A stretch of DNA of 64,000 bases from Amaranthus tricolor (Eukaryota; Streptophyta; Magnoliopsida; Caryophyllales; Amaranthaceae), in assembly GCF_026212465.1 (NCBI RefSeq), contig NC_080049.1, forward strand, positions 5,633,178-5,697,177, read 5' to 3'. Under the pieces are notes generated by a model. That model was not told the origin of the DNA, searched no databases, and worked only from the letters and a program-made list of their open reading frames with translations. Numbering within the stretch: the first letter of the stretch is position 1; each line of letters opens with the position of its first letter. A program made the translations under genes and the position numbers. This document shows positions 1 through 11,402 of this stretch, piece after piece.

Positions 1-1100
1 TAATATTATTAGTATTTTAAAATGATTTTAATAAAAACTAATCATGTTATAAAAATTATATTTGATTAAAACGTATGTTAATATTGTATTTATTTAAAGA
101 GGTTACAAAAGCATATTTTGTATGTTATTGACTTATAAAATATGAGTCTTGAAATATCTTATTATGAAAATGAAGTATGATTGTTGATTTTAAAGAAAAT
201 CAATTGAATTATTGTTATGTTTTATATTGAAATATTCGACATTAAAAAATGTCTGTTTTTGGGTATCGGCAATGGATATTTATATCCGGATTACTATGAA
301 ATCCTATAGCTTGATAATAGGTAATGGTTATTCGGATCGGTCTCGAGCCCCCGATCCCGTTTCGTTCTTGCAACAAGAACTATATTTTCGGTGATGACGA
401 TCACCCGTGTTCTTAAGATATAGATCAAGCCTACTTCCTAACGGTTCATATATTCCCACGTTTTATAGTGCTGTTATATTATTATATTCATATGAGGTTT
501 GAATAAATACGTTTGGTGTATAAAGTTTTGTTTGTTTCGCAAATGAAATCATATGTTTCATTTGCCGTATTATTTAGCTATTGACTTGTAAAGTACTAGC
601 CGCATATTGATTTTCGCTATTAACTTGTAAAGTTATAGCCGTGTTTTGATTCACTATGAACCAAAGGTTCTTAGTCGTATTTATGTCGATACCAAACGGT
701 CTTTTAAAAGAGTTTGGGTTTTGATAAATTAATGTTTCATAAGGAGATATCAAATGAGCAAAAGATTAAATTGAAGATGTTTTTTAATGACTAGTATATA
801 AATGTAATAGTTTTTCGGATTACTCAACAATTCAATTGTTGACAGTCTTTGATGGGGCCTATCCCTTACGGAGATAGATCCATTTTTAGGTTAGCTCTAC
901 TGTGGAAACGATGCCTACTTGTATTATGTGTTACGTGCGAGGCATGGGCTTCTTTTTGAAATTCATAATGTAAATTAGATATTTGTAAATTAAATTGTAA
1001 TAATTTTATAATGTTTTATAAATAGTATTCACTTATTTACTGTAAAAAGTTTTAAATACTCTGATATTGGTTTGCTATGGCTATCGAGCCACAGGTCGGA
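1..1100. other. Non-coding, LTR-like sequence of unknown family
   Basis: No credible gene was seen. Around 570-660 there is a short degenerate direct repeat (a segment containing gctattgacttgtaaagt, then gctattaacttgtaaagt, about 40 bp apart). The stretch from about 830 to 960 and on to 1170 reads like untranslated LTR or leader sequence, but no paired LTR, primer site or coding domain was found. The missing last CHI exon was looked for here on the minus strand and not found. Confidence 0.3.
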
Positions 1101-1204
1101 TTCAGCCCAGACTTCTATAAGTCTTCCGCTGTGCTTTGTAGACAGTATTATTATACTGTTTAGCTGGTTTGCGATGTTTCAAATAATAATAATAATAATA
1201 AGTA

Positions 1205-1300
1205 ATCATGATTTGATCTAATCTGATCTGGTCTGGTCTGGTTTGATCTGATTTGATCTGAATTGATCTGGTCTGGTCTGATCTGATCTGATCTGATTCC
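1205..1300. repeat. Degenerate TCTGR pentanucleotide repeat
   Basis: A run of about 18 imperfect 5-bp units (tgatc, tggtc, taatc variants). It is directly preceded by a short (aat)n run near 1182-1200. It creates open frames of the form RSDQ that are low-complexity artefacts, not proteins. Confidence 0.8.
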
Positions 1301-1399
1301 AATAAGAATAAGTAATTAGTTCAAAAAATAAGTTGAAGAGAACAAGTCCTTAGTTAAATTATTTATTTTCAGGCTTCAAAATTCAAAAAATAAAAAGTA

Positions 1400-1690
1400 A
1401 AACAATTAGGACCTTTAAGTTTATAATTGGTCACATTAAAATTGTAAGTGTTCACTCTAAAACTATAAGTGATCCCTTAAAAGTTATAATTGGTCACTTT
1501 AAGATTATAAGTGACTATTTTATGTTTATAAGTGATCATTATATGGTTATAATTGGTTATATATTAAGATTATAAGTGATGATTTTAAAACTGTAAGTGA
1601 TCACTTTAAGTTTATAATTGATCACTTTCAGAATGTAAATAAGCATTTAAAGGGTATAAGTGATCACTTTAAAGCTGTAACGGTACATTA
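1400..1690. repeat. AT-rich minisatellite, unit about 22-24 bp
   Basis: About 12 diverged tandem copies of a unit built around tataagtgatcactttaa. Units alternate between the cores ataagtgatc and ataattggtc. The core gtgatcac is palindromic, so each unit could form a small hairpin. A short GAGAC-type sequence (gatggtctcacaatgacact) follows at about 1705. Confidence 0.75.
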
Positions 1691-1988
1691 GGTTAAGCCA
1701 ATAGAGATGGTCTCACAATGACACTGTCTCATTTGAGAATTTGTATATCCACGCACTACTCACCAAATTTATACCCACACCCCCTAAATTCACCCTGAAA
1801 CCGTCTCATTGGAGTTATGATGTTTAACTTAGGAGTATTCTCATGTTTTATAAAAAAGAGAGATTCATTCGGACCAACTAGTCAAGCTATTCTTGGTTTG
1901 TTTGGGCATATGTTATATGGTCAAGCTTATATGTGTGTGGCTTGTTTGAATGGGCGGATATGTTGAAGCATATAGAAGGACATTTACA

Positions 1989-2299
1989 GCCCGTTTGGTA
2001 GATGTTATTAAACGGTGGTGATGGGAATGAAAATTAGAGTAATTTCGATTGAAAAATCTCTTGCTACCTTGATGACCATGCTGGTCCAACTTCAATCATC
2101 TCATTTTCTTTATAAATTTCATTTCAATGCATTACCATTAGGAGATGTCGTATTAGGTGGTAATGGAAATTAGTATACAAAAAAACATTTTTATGATCAA
2201 AGTTTCATTACCATGGGAATGACATGGAACTTTTGATGATATTTTATACTATAAATCATTCTCAGTACCACTATTTAATACCACCAACCAAACGGGCCG
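1989..2299. mobile_element. MITE, family with ggcccgtttggta ends (copy A)
   Basis: About 311 bp bounded by inverted ends: gcccgtttggtagatg on the left, and the complement of caccaaccaaacgggcc on the right. Inside are near-palindromic segments rich in ATTACC/GGTAAT and AATGGAA/TTCCATT. A second copy in opposite orientation lies at 34838-35145 inside the PPR gene. A decayed third copy may lie at 37670-37930. The ends resemble common non-autonomous hAT-type elements of plants; the superfamily is inference. Confidence 0.65.
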
Positions 2300-2744
2300 G
2301 ACTTTAAAAGCTAGGCTTCAAGGGTGGGGAGTAGTTTGTTGAAGAGCCTTGGTGTAAGTGAAAATGCCACTTAATGTTAGGAAGGCTTTGGATTTTTCTT
2401 GGTAGTGCTACATGCACTTGTAGGGACAAGGTGCTCAAGTAACCACTATAAGTTGCCCAGGCAAACAAGTTAGATGAAACCAATTATAGCACCAATAGTT
2501 TTGGCCTCGGCGAGCTCATCATAGTTGCTAGATCAAGTAGGTTGTGCAAAGCTCCATTTTGTGTTCTTTTGGTTCCTTTTGGTTGTGGGTTATAAATACA
2601 CCTTTGGGCACTTGTTTATATCTACGCCAGCTAAATCTTAAACTTTACTATCTTCTTAAGTCTATCTTGCTTTTGTATTCTCGCTCTCTATTCTTTTACA
2701 TTCTAAAGTTTATCTCCTCTTTATAATACCTTCGTTATAGTCTT

Positions 2745-3070
2745 GTTATATGGGATGAAATATTGACCCCTTAAGAAGTCTTTGAAATAAAAGACTGATG
2801 TAGCAGAGATGCGTATGTTGAGATGAATATGCTAGCTTACGAGGATTGACAGAATTAGGATTTAGGATGTGGAGAGAGGTTGGAGGTTGCCTCATTATCG
2901 ATGAAGCTACGTGCAAACAGGTTGAAGTGTTTTGGACATATGAAGAGAACGACTGTTGACTCACTCGTGCGAATGTTGAAAAGCCTCATAGTGGAGGATA
3001 AGAGAAGTCGATGTACATCTCTCTGAGCACCTGACGAGGAATAAGAGAAGTTGGAGGCGTCAAATTTGTG
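2745..3070 (+). pseudogene. LINE reverse-transcriptase C-terminal relic
   Basis: Conceptual translation of the plus strand, with stops and frameshifts, follows the C-terminal block of plant non-LTR reverse transcriptases. It has the order MRML.., DRIRN-like (LTELGFRM), REVGG.. and a WFGH-like segment (VFWTY). This is a short, heavily decayed fragment with no endonuclease or intact RT core. Several 60-70 codon open frames on the other strand here are shadows. Confidence 0.55.
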
Positions 3071-3359
3071 TCCCCATTCTGTTCTTTGTAGTTTCTTATT
3101 CAGTTTTTTTTGTTGACTATTTACTTGGCCTTATGTTATTCTGATGGCCCAATACTAATCTAACTTGTTTTGTGTTTTAACTAAATTGTGGCCTAATAGA
3201 AGACGTAACCCAATAGATGTACCACTTAAATTTCTTGTACTTATTTATTTTATTGCATTGTTTTTCATCATATTGCTTAGATTTTAATCTAGTTGGTCTT
3301 TGCTCTACCTTCACGTTACACCATTTAGGCAGATCTTCTAATTCAAAATATGTTATACT

Positions 3360-3360
<1 letters not shown>

Positions 3361-3391
<31 letters not shown>
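3361..3391. repeat. (AT)n microsatellite
   Basis: About 15 uninterrupted AT dinucleotides just downstream of the visible part of the CHI gene. Confidence 0.95.
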
Positions 3392-3677
3392 CTCAGAGGT
3401 GGAATAAAAATAGGCAAATTCTTCGAAAGTCTTGTGCAATTTCAAAAGTATGATATTTTCTAATGACTTTGTATTTTTAAACACTTAATATATACTATAT
3501 AATTTAATATTGAGTCTCTTAATATTTTGAGGTCCTGTGAGATCGAACCTTCTCTGATATAACTATTTTTTACTTGAAAAAATCTTTAATTCAACAAAAT
3601 TAAAATGATAAAGATAGTCATAAAATTTAATAATAAGTTTTAAAGGGGCAACAGAAAATGAGTTGGGTAATACTGAC

Positions 3678-4497
3678 CGTTAGTGATCGAAGAGGAGAAT
3701 GAGTAAACAAAATAGAGTGTCCAGGTGGAAAATTTTCATTCTTAAAGGTTTGAATGAATTTATCAACAGCTTTAGCTTCTTCATCACTGTATATTCCAAT
3801 GGCTTTCCAGAATGCAACACAGTTCTCTGTTACCTTTTCTGAATATTGTTGTCCAGTTAATGGTAATATCATGGTCACTTGAGTAAATTTCTCAAATGGA
3901 CCTACAAATATTTTAAAAATTGTAAGCATTAAACAAAACTACGATTTTTTAGCATTTGATAAACCAAATATATGTGTCAATTTCCATTTTAATTAGAACG
4001 GTAAGAATTAAACTCATAATCTTAATTAACTGGAAACATAATACACAATTTATGTTTTATAAAAACATAAGGGCATTGGTCGGACTATCATGAAAATAAT
4101 ACATCAATATGTGTCACACAAACGATTTCTTGATAAATGTCTGTAGACATGGTCCGCCAAACCTACTATGTCTATTATATCTAACTAAAAAAATTAGAAA
4201 ATTAAGGAAAGGATATTATTAAACTTTGCTATCCTTTTTATTTTATCGTCACTCTTATTTTAATGAATTGACGAAAATATCCCTGAACTTAAAATTTGTT
4301 GTATACACTCTTATCTCACTAAATAACACGTTTATCACTCTAAAAACACTAAACCAAAACTTAAAATTTGTGGAGCTAAAGCTAAGGAATTCAAAACACA
4401 GACAATAATTCGATGTAATTTCTAAACGAATTTATTTTAAAAAAAACCGAAGACGAGTGGTGTGCGACTCGTCCTTTTTATTTTTTTTTTGTTTTTC

Positions 4498-4540
<43 letters not shown>

Positions 4541-4986
4541 TTAATTATTAATTATTAATTATAAATTATAAATTTTTTAATAATAATTATAAATTAATAA
4601 TTATTAACTTAAATAATATATTAATTAAATATTTATTAATTTAACTTATTAATTTAATAATATTTATTTTAAATGTTTATTAGTTTTATATGTATGAATT
4701 ATTTAAAATTAATGTAATAATTTTGATAATTTAATTAACTATTAATAATAAATTACGATAATAAAATATTACGTTAAGTTAATTAAATGAATAAAAAATA
4801 ATAACTAATGACCATATTAATTCATGATTGGAAACGATTAGTAATTAACATTAATAAAATCCCACCTCTAAAAAGATTATTAAATTAATAAGTTAAATTA
4901 ATAAATATTTAATTAATATATTATATAAGTTAATAATTATTAATTTAATATTATTATTATTTTATTATAATTAATTTTCTAAAATA

Positions 4987-5039
<53 letters not shown>

Positions 5040-8000
5040 GCAAAAAAATAAAAAATAAAAAATAAAAAAAGAAGCGCGTGACTCAACCTCGGCTGAGTTG
5101 CACAAAAACGCGCGACTTGACCGCGGCTCAATTTAGAAATTACGTCGAATTATTGTTTGCGTTTTAAATTCTTTAGCTTTAGCTCTACAAATTTTAAGTT
5201 TTGATTTAGTGTTTTTAGATTGATAAAGATGTTATTTAGTGAGATTGGAGTGTATACAACAAATTTTAAGTTCAGGGGCATTTTCATCAATCCATTAAAA
5301 TAGGAGCAACGATAAAATGAAAAGAATGACAAAGTTTAAGGATCTAGCAATGAAAAAATGGGTATCCCACAATACGCTGCCACAGCCTAGCACAACCTAG
5401 GCTTTGGGAAAACGAGCACAACACAGTATGGCTTGTGTCCGACCTAAGTACACCTTCATTAAACGTCCGATCTTAGAATATAAAGTAGGTTGTGGATACC
5501 AAATTTTTTTTTATATGGTGGTATTTAGTTCATCAGTGAAGTTAATAGAAAAAAATTAGTAGCATAAAAGATAAATGATAATTATAAGTTGGTTAAATTA
5601 TTTATTTTAGTAAATTTAAGATTAACTTTACTTCTCAGGTACCACTGCGTGACTATAATTTAATCTTTATGATTGACTGAAAATATATCCCCATAAAAAT
5701 CCTTAATTCTAAAGCACGGTATGTTATTAACATTTTTTATGCTCAAACTAATAAGTTTAGTGCTTCTATTTACTTTTATACAAGCTAAGGCTACAAATAT
5801 AATAATTTTGAATCTAACGATCCTAAACATCAATTAATTAACCGAATTGAAAAGAAGGACAAAAAGGAATTTCTTGCGTGAGTAATATCAATTTTGACAC
5901 TATTTTAATCACTTTATTCCTAAAGAAATAAACTTACTAAAAAAGAAATATTAGCACATTAGCTAGAAGTTTTTCTAGAAGTAGAGACATAGAGTAAATT
6001 TAGCATGTTATCTACAGGTCAAGATCAAAGATAGTAGTTAGAGTAAAGAAAAATTAGCACAAAGAGTAGCAGAACCACACATCTTACCTACCACAACTGT
6101 CCACACCACAACGAACATTCTAATCACATTTAGATGTGATAAAGTAGTACAATAGTCAAGGCCTGAAAGTTGACAAAAGTCATCGAAAACTGACTTAAGG
6201 TGTTTTTTTAATAAAAAGTCTCTTAAAAGGTGTTTTTTACAAAAAAAAATTTTAAAATGTGTTTGTTTACAAAAAACTGATTTTATAAGGTGCTTCTTTA
6301 CAAATTACTCGTTATTAAATTATATAACCTTTACAATGAGGCCCAATATATAACCTTCATAATAAGGGGTCTCAGAGCCTTAAATATTAGTTTAAATTAG
6401 TGTTTCTTTACTTAAATGATTTTTTAGGTCTTGAATTTTTGAAAAATTGTCAAATGAACATGAACTTAAATATTATTATCATACAATTTTACTTCAACTC
6501 TATGCATAAAGTTGTACATGGAGAAATATATACCACATAAAATTAGTTGATAAACAGTAGTTACTATAGAAACTATAGCAACTATTAAAATCCAGAGAAA
6601 GTATAACATATATTGGGGTTTGAGACATTTTAGTTTTTGAGTATCAGCTCCTCTTGTGATAGATTATTAAAATAAGAAACTTATATTCTCATTATTCTTA
6701 TTAATTGGGCTATTTAATTAACACTTGTATGGAGCGCGTTACACTGTAAAACCGACTTATATAACAATTTGTGTTTAAGTAATTTCAACTTAAATTGATG
6801 AGTGAGGCCCAAATTATATTACATCTATTACGACCTCTCATACAAGTGTATTTTAGGCTAAACGTATAAATGTAGCGCAAATCTTTTTAATAATTCCACT
6901 TGATAAGAAGGATAAATGATATTCATGTAACTGAATAAATTTGGCTGTCATATTTCTATATTACATTTCACCCAATTTAATATTAGTATGACTTTTATTA
7001 AAAGACTCAAATCATAACCTACACAAACTTGGACGTAGATTCTTCCATGTGAAAGTCATTAATACTTAAGGGCCAAAATGAGGTGATACTCAATCCTATT
7101 TCTACTATTCCTATTTACTATTTGGTCACTATGCATTTATCATCACTAGATCTGGGAAAACGGTCGGTCGGTCGGGTTTTGGGTCGGATCAATTTCGGTC
7201 GGGTCATTTTCGGGTCGGGTCAGTTTCGGATCGGGTCAGTTTCAGGTCGGATCACTCTGGGTTTCGAGTAGGTTCGGATTGACCCAACGGGTTACCATAA
7301 AACATTAGAATATCCAATCGACTAATTCAACGTAAAAAAAAATCATTAAAATGTCTAAAAAAATCATTAGAGAAATTACATGTACGATTTTCAAAAAATA
7401 GTTGGTATGTCAGGTTCATTTAAGTGCAAGAAAAATAGGGGAATTAATACTTATTTTGAAAGACTTGTATACGCGCTTTATAAAAGTTATTTTGTTTATT
7501 ATAATTGTAACGTTAGATAAAAATGACGTTAAAATTATCTTCACAATTTTCATGTTGGAAAGATATACAACTAACTAAGTACTTATTTCGTCTTATAAGA
7601 TACACATTTTATAATTTAGGGTAGCGACATTCGTTTTTTGAAAAGCTCATTCAAACGTGCGAAACGTTCGTATAAATTATATTGATTTGCTTACTGAAAT
7701 GTAGAAGAATTAAAAACTCATTTGACTGATTTAACAAGATACATGTATTCAATTAAGATGATTATAACGTCCTGTTTTTAAAGAAAAATAATTACGATGG
7801 CTAAAAAGACGTTAAATACGTGTTTTTTGAGATGTATTGATGAGTTTTAGGGTTCAAGTGATATACTCAATATGTTGAGATACTTTGAAAACTAAAATTT
7901 TATTTGAAATGAATTCTAACATTGAAATTACTCTAAAAATTGATATTAAATCTGTCAAAACGGGTCGGTTTCTGGTCGGTTTCCGGTCGGGTCATTTTCG

Positions 8001-9609
8001 GTCGGGTAATTATCAGGTCGGTCATGTTTCAGATTAAGTCGCTTTCGGGTCGGTCGGGTTCGGGTTTTGTCGGGTCGGGTCCCGGGTTCATTTTCGGGTC
8101 GGATCAAATTTTTCCAGGTCTAATCATCACCCTTAATTTATATATATTGCTAATCTATAAGTGATTTTGTTTGATTCGTTTCAATGTAAGGATTATTAAT
8201 ATCAATTTTTTAATTATGGAAAATTAGATATTTTATAGTTCAAATATTGCCTTGCTAAATGTGAGAAAGGTAGATGAACTAGTAGACTGAATAAAAAAGA
8301 GTATAATTGTAAATTTTCTAGGTGCGGTTCTAGGGCCATTCAAGATGTTCGATCGCCTAGGGCCCTAGAAAAACAGAGGCCTCATATTAACAAATTCTTT
8401 ATAGTTCATCCATCATATGTAACTCTGTTGGTGATATATTTTTCTATAATATTGTTGATTAGAGATTCAAAACCTACCAACATTAAATTTTTACGAAAAT
8501 TTTAATCTTTATCTTATCATTAATGATTAATGATTGACAAAAAAACCTCAATTTACTAAATATTAAGTAAATAAGACTATATACTTTTTGCTCCACCTCT
8601 AATTACTCGTAATCTAACAAGCTTGGTGAATATTGTAATTGTCAAGAGACCAACTCAACAACCATATGGTAGTAGGAAGATTAGCTCACCCACTATATAT
8701 GCAAGTCAACAACCCACTATTTTATCGATGTAGGATCTTGTCTCACATGTGAAGTATTTCCAACAGTAATGACAATATAGAGATAGATTTAGCACATACC
8801 AGTAACAATATCGCTGAAAAATTCATCAGAATCAAGCAATTGAGTAGTGGTCTTGCCCTTCCACCTATTTGCCAATGCTGAAATCCCAGACTTTTCTAAG
8901 TACACTCCTATTGCTGTAAAATTTACAAACTTTCCTTGTATCTCTAATCCTCTCGCACCTGCTTACATTCACATTCATATAAACATCACCATAAAACAGG
9001 AGCGGTTCAAGGTCCATTCAAGATGTCCAACTGTCTAGGCCACTAGAAATAAGAGCCTCATTTATTAACAGACTTCTTATAATTCATTAGTTAAATATAT
9101 AACTCACTTTATTAACAGACTTCTTATAATTCTAATGAAATGTTGGCTAAAAGTTCAAAATCTACAAACTTTAAATTTTTTTAAAAAAGTTTTAATCTCC
9201 ATTTTATCATTAATAATTAATGAAAGACCTCGAATTATTTCAAAACATTATATATTAAATAGGGTCTTTATACTCTTTGCTCCGATTCTACCATAGAAAC
9301 ATTCATTATATTTAATACTTGTAGATAGCAATAAGAACTAGGGATATCTAAAGTCGTCTAGGATATGACCCAAGTCATTTGATTAAAACCCTTATAAATA
9401 TTCGATTGGGTAAGATGAATTAATTAATATTATTATATAACACATAAAATGATATGTTATGTAATGACAAAGATGAGTGTTGGACTCATTCTATACTGAC
9501 CTGCGCCGGCAAGGAAGAAGGATTTATCCGAACCAGGGGCCTTGACGGCAGACGGGAAGACGTAATCATCAACCTTAATGTCGTCAGTGAAGAAGGTGGA
9601 TACAGCCAT
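3678..9609 (-). CDS. CHI: Chalcone-flavanone isomerase, exons 1-3 (last exon not seen)
   Basis: The enzyme closes the chalcone ring to the (2S)-flavanone in flavonoid synthesis, in the cytosol and at the ER. Three minus-strand exons join in frame: 9609-9501 (starts [10 protein letters not shown]), 8958-8800 and 3901-3678, with GT-AG junctions. The spliced product is 164 residues. Active-site residues of the family are present with a constant +3 offset from alfalfa CHI numbering: Arg39, Thr51, Tyr109 and Asn116 (alfalfa 36, 48, 106, 113). Exon 3 ends after the RSLT segment on a codon boundary at a gtcagt donor. The final exon, about 55-60 residues including the Thr/Ser190 position, is not recognisable between 1 and 3677. 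It may lie left of the window, or the gene may be truncated. Intron 2 is about 4.9 kb because of inserted elements. Assignment to the CHI family is secure; activity is not. Confidence 0.92.
4205..5350. mobile_element. Foldback element, about 1.1 kb, in CHI intron 2
   Basis: Two inverted arms of about 230 bp (about 4212-4440 and 5115-5345) are very similar. Each encodes, in opposite directions, the same spurious 60-codon open frame, which is how the palindrome shows itself. Between them lie mirrored (AAT)n tracts (4499-4541 and 4984-5034) and a very AT-rich centre near 4760. Next to the arms is GC-rich sequence (cgcgcgacttgaccgcgg on the right). No transposase is present. A clear target duplication was not identified; aaggat occurs near both ends. 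Confidence 0.75.
7147..8122. mobile_element. hAT-like non-autonomous element with perfect 8-bp target duplication
   Basis: A 976-bp element in CHI intron 2. Its inverted ends are TAGATCTGGGAAAA and the complement of TTTTTCCAGGTCTA. Identical 8-bp direct repeats atcatcac flank it (7139-7146 and 8123-8130), as expected of the hAT superfamily. Subterminal blocks at both ends (7160-7275 and 7960-8110) are arrays of degenerate gggtcggtttc-type repeats, and the interior is AT-rich and non-coding. Family name unknown; superfamily inferred from duplication length and end form. Confidence 0.85.
8320..8605 (+). repeat. Dispersed repeat R1, copy 1 (CHI intron 2)
   Basis: About 285 bp running from gcggttctagggccattcaa to tttttgctccacctct. 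The same order of segments recurs at 8998-9290, in the same orientation, on the other side of CHI exon 2. It is non-coding, with the form of a decayed non-autonomous element. Confidence 0.7.
8998..9290 (+). repeat. Dispersed repeat R1, copy 2 (CHI intron 1)
   Basis: Diverged direct-repeat partner of 8320-8605. Shared segments include gcggttc, ccattcaagatgt, gcctcat, ttaacaaa/ttaacaga, tttatcattaat and ctctttgctccg. A short internal duplication (ttaacagacttcttataatt) occurs twice in this copy. Confidence 0.7.
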
Positions 9610-9693
9610 TATGAGATTTGTGAGATGAGAAAAGATAGGAAGAAAGGGGGAGTATGAATGAATGAGAATGAAAATATTGAGTACATTAACCAC

Positions 9694-9700
9694 TTTTATA
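9694..9700 (-). promoter_or_regulatory. TATA box of the CHI gene
   Basis: TATAAAA read on the minus strand, about 85 bases upstream of the CHI start codon. It predicts transcription starting near 9665 and a 5' UTR of about 55 nt with CT-rich runs. A TTGAC (W-box-like) sequence lies about 45 bases further upstream. No clear MYB or H-box combination was identified. Confidence 0.55.
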
Positions 9701-9719
9701 GATGGAAAGTTGTAGTATG

Positions 9720-10335
9720 AGTTCTAGTTCTTAACGTCAACTATAAAAGTCAAAACAAATTGAGTATTGCTAAGTCTAACTAAGGAAATTGTATTAATCA
9801 CCTTAAGTAATTAATGGTCTTTTAATTTTTAACAATGATCCAAACTTGATCATACTAGTATTGGTTTGTTAAAAAAGTTGAGATGACATGAATTTTCTAT
9901 TGATTAAATTGGTGAACTTTTCTAATTTTTGAGTCTTTTTTATTAAAAAAATCAAAAAAAAAAAGCTTTCGCTTAAAAGTAAATTATAAAATATGTCTTT
10001 TTTAATGAATTAACTAATAACTCAATTTATACTTATATACAACTTATAGACTCATTTAAGTATTAATGAAACCTTTATGATGTGAAAATTGAAAGATCGA
10101 ACAATTAAATGAAGACTCATTCATGACTCGTTTAGGACCCTAAAGTCACTAGACACAGGTCTGGATTCGAGTCTAAAATTTTCAGACCCTACGAGTCTGA
10201 GTCCATAAAAAATTATTAGGTTTGGATCCATGTCTAGTTAGATTCGATTCAGACCCGATCCATGATCAACAAAAAATTATAGCAAAGTTAAAATTAGTAA
10301 ATATGATAATAATGATGATAATATGACACATATGT
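9720..10335. other. CHI upstream intergenic DNA, no gene seen
   Basis: AT-rich, with no coding frame supported. Around 10140-10260 there are several degenerate gagtct/gactc and ggatcca segments. They look like the remains of a non-autonomous element of the gggtcgg/ggatccg class seen elsewhere in the window. Confidence 0.4.
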
Positions 10336-10605
10336 TGTGATACCCCATACTTAGCTTTAAAAAGGATTGAAGGACTATCTATATGAATAAGGTGCATCTT
10401 CTTTTCTAAGGAGTTCATTTGCTAATAACTTTACAATTAAGCATGCTTGGTGAGAAAAAATCTTACGATGGGTGATCTCCTAGGAAGTTTTCTAAAGTGC
10501 GACGAGTGAGTCCAAAGTGTGCTGAAAGGACTTGTATTGATCTATGCGGCTAATCTGCAGTCTCTATGGTAGTCACCAGCGCTCTGATAGTGTCGGGGTG
10601 TTACA
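10336..10605 (+). mobile_element. Cassandra-type TRIM solo LTR carrying 5S rRNA promoter sequence
   Basis: A 270-bp solo LTR that begins TGTGATACCCC and ends GGGGTGTTACA, flanked by identical 5-bp repeats tatgt (10331-10335 and 10606-10610). Within it, about 10431-10493 reads like the internal promoter of plant 5S rRNA: ttaagcatgcttgg (A-box region), then gatgggtga (intermediate element), then tcctaggaagt (C-box region). That combination is the hallmark of Cassandra terminal-repeat retrotransposons in miniature. No second LTR or internal domain follows, so recombination between LTRs has probably removed the rest. Confidence 0.88.
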
Positions 10606-10610
10606 TATGT

Positions 10611-11371
10611 ACTGTTAGGAGAGGTTTGGACTATTTGGTGGTTGACACTTAAATAAAATCTTAAACCAATCTGAATTTGATGCATGTGGTAAATCTATGC
10701 ATAATGGATCAGTCGGACAACTAAAAGATAACAACTATTCAAATTACAGAGCACAAAGACTAATTAATATAAAATGTCGATAATACCCTTGGATTCTTTG
10801 ACCCGAGTCATGACACTATGATTGGTATGTTTTAGAGCACCGATTTTGGTCTATTTCATACTTATTTTGATGGTTTTTAGTGACATTTGATTATATAATG
10901 TGCTCGATTGAGTAAGAATTGAGTTCAAGGCTTTATATATACCTTTGATTTAATTCCTTGATTATTTGATGCTTTTGAAGTAATATTGGACAAAAGACTA
11001 TTATATGCTTAAGGTAATATGTGTAATATAAAATTGAAAAGGGAGCAAAAGATAAGCGAATAGGAGAAAAAAATAGTTTAGAAGAGTGCAAGGGTAAAAA
11101 GTGGTTATACTGCAAAATCTTTAAATGTAATTTTGACACTTATTCGCTCTTTTAATCATAACTTCTACATAAGTTGTATTGATGCAAGACCAATTGAGTT
11201 GGAAACTAACCTAAAGCGCCTTCAATGGTATATCACATGCCCAATTTCGATAATTAAGCAAGAAAGGACGACCATTTTAAATTGTGATGTCTGTTAGAAT
11301 GTCGTTGGATCGACAAGTCGTCGAGGTCCCAGATCAAAAAGTCATTCGAACCTTTGCTACTGCACACATAA

Positions 11372-11402
<31 letters not shown>

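Noticed and set aside
1102..1302. 66-residue frame rich in RSDQ on the minus strand
   Set aside because: It translates the TCTGR pentanucleotide repeat.
4226..5332. Pair of nearly identical 60-residue open frames on opposite strands (4226-4408 and 5150-5332)
   Set aside because: They are the two arms of a foldback element, AT-rich with no start context or homology; the similarity reflects the palindrome.
10431..10493. A 5S rRNA gene
   Set aside because: Only promoter-like boxes are present, the sequence is diverged, and it lies inside an LTR with its own target duplication; a Cassandra LTR explains it.
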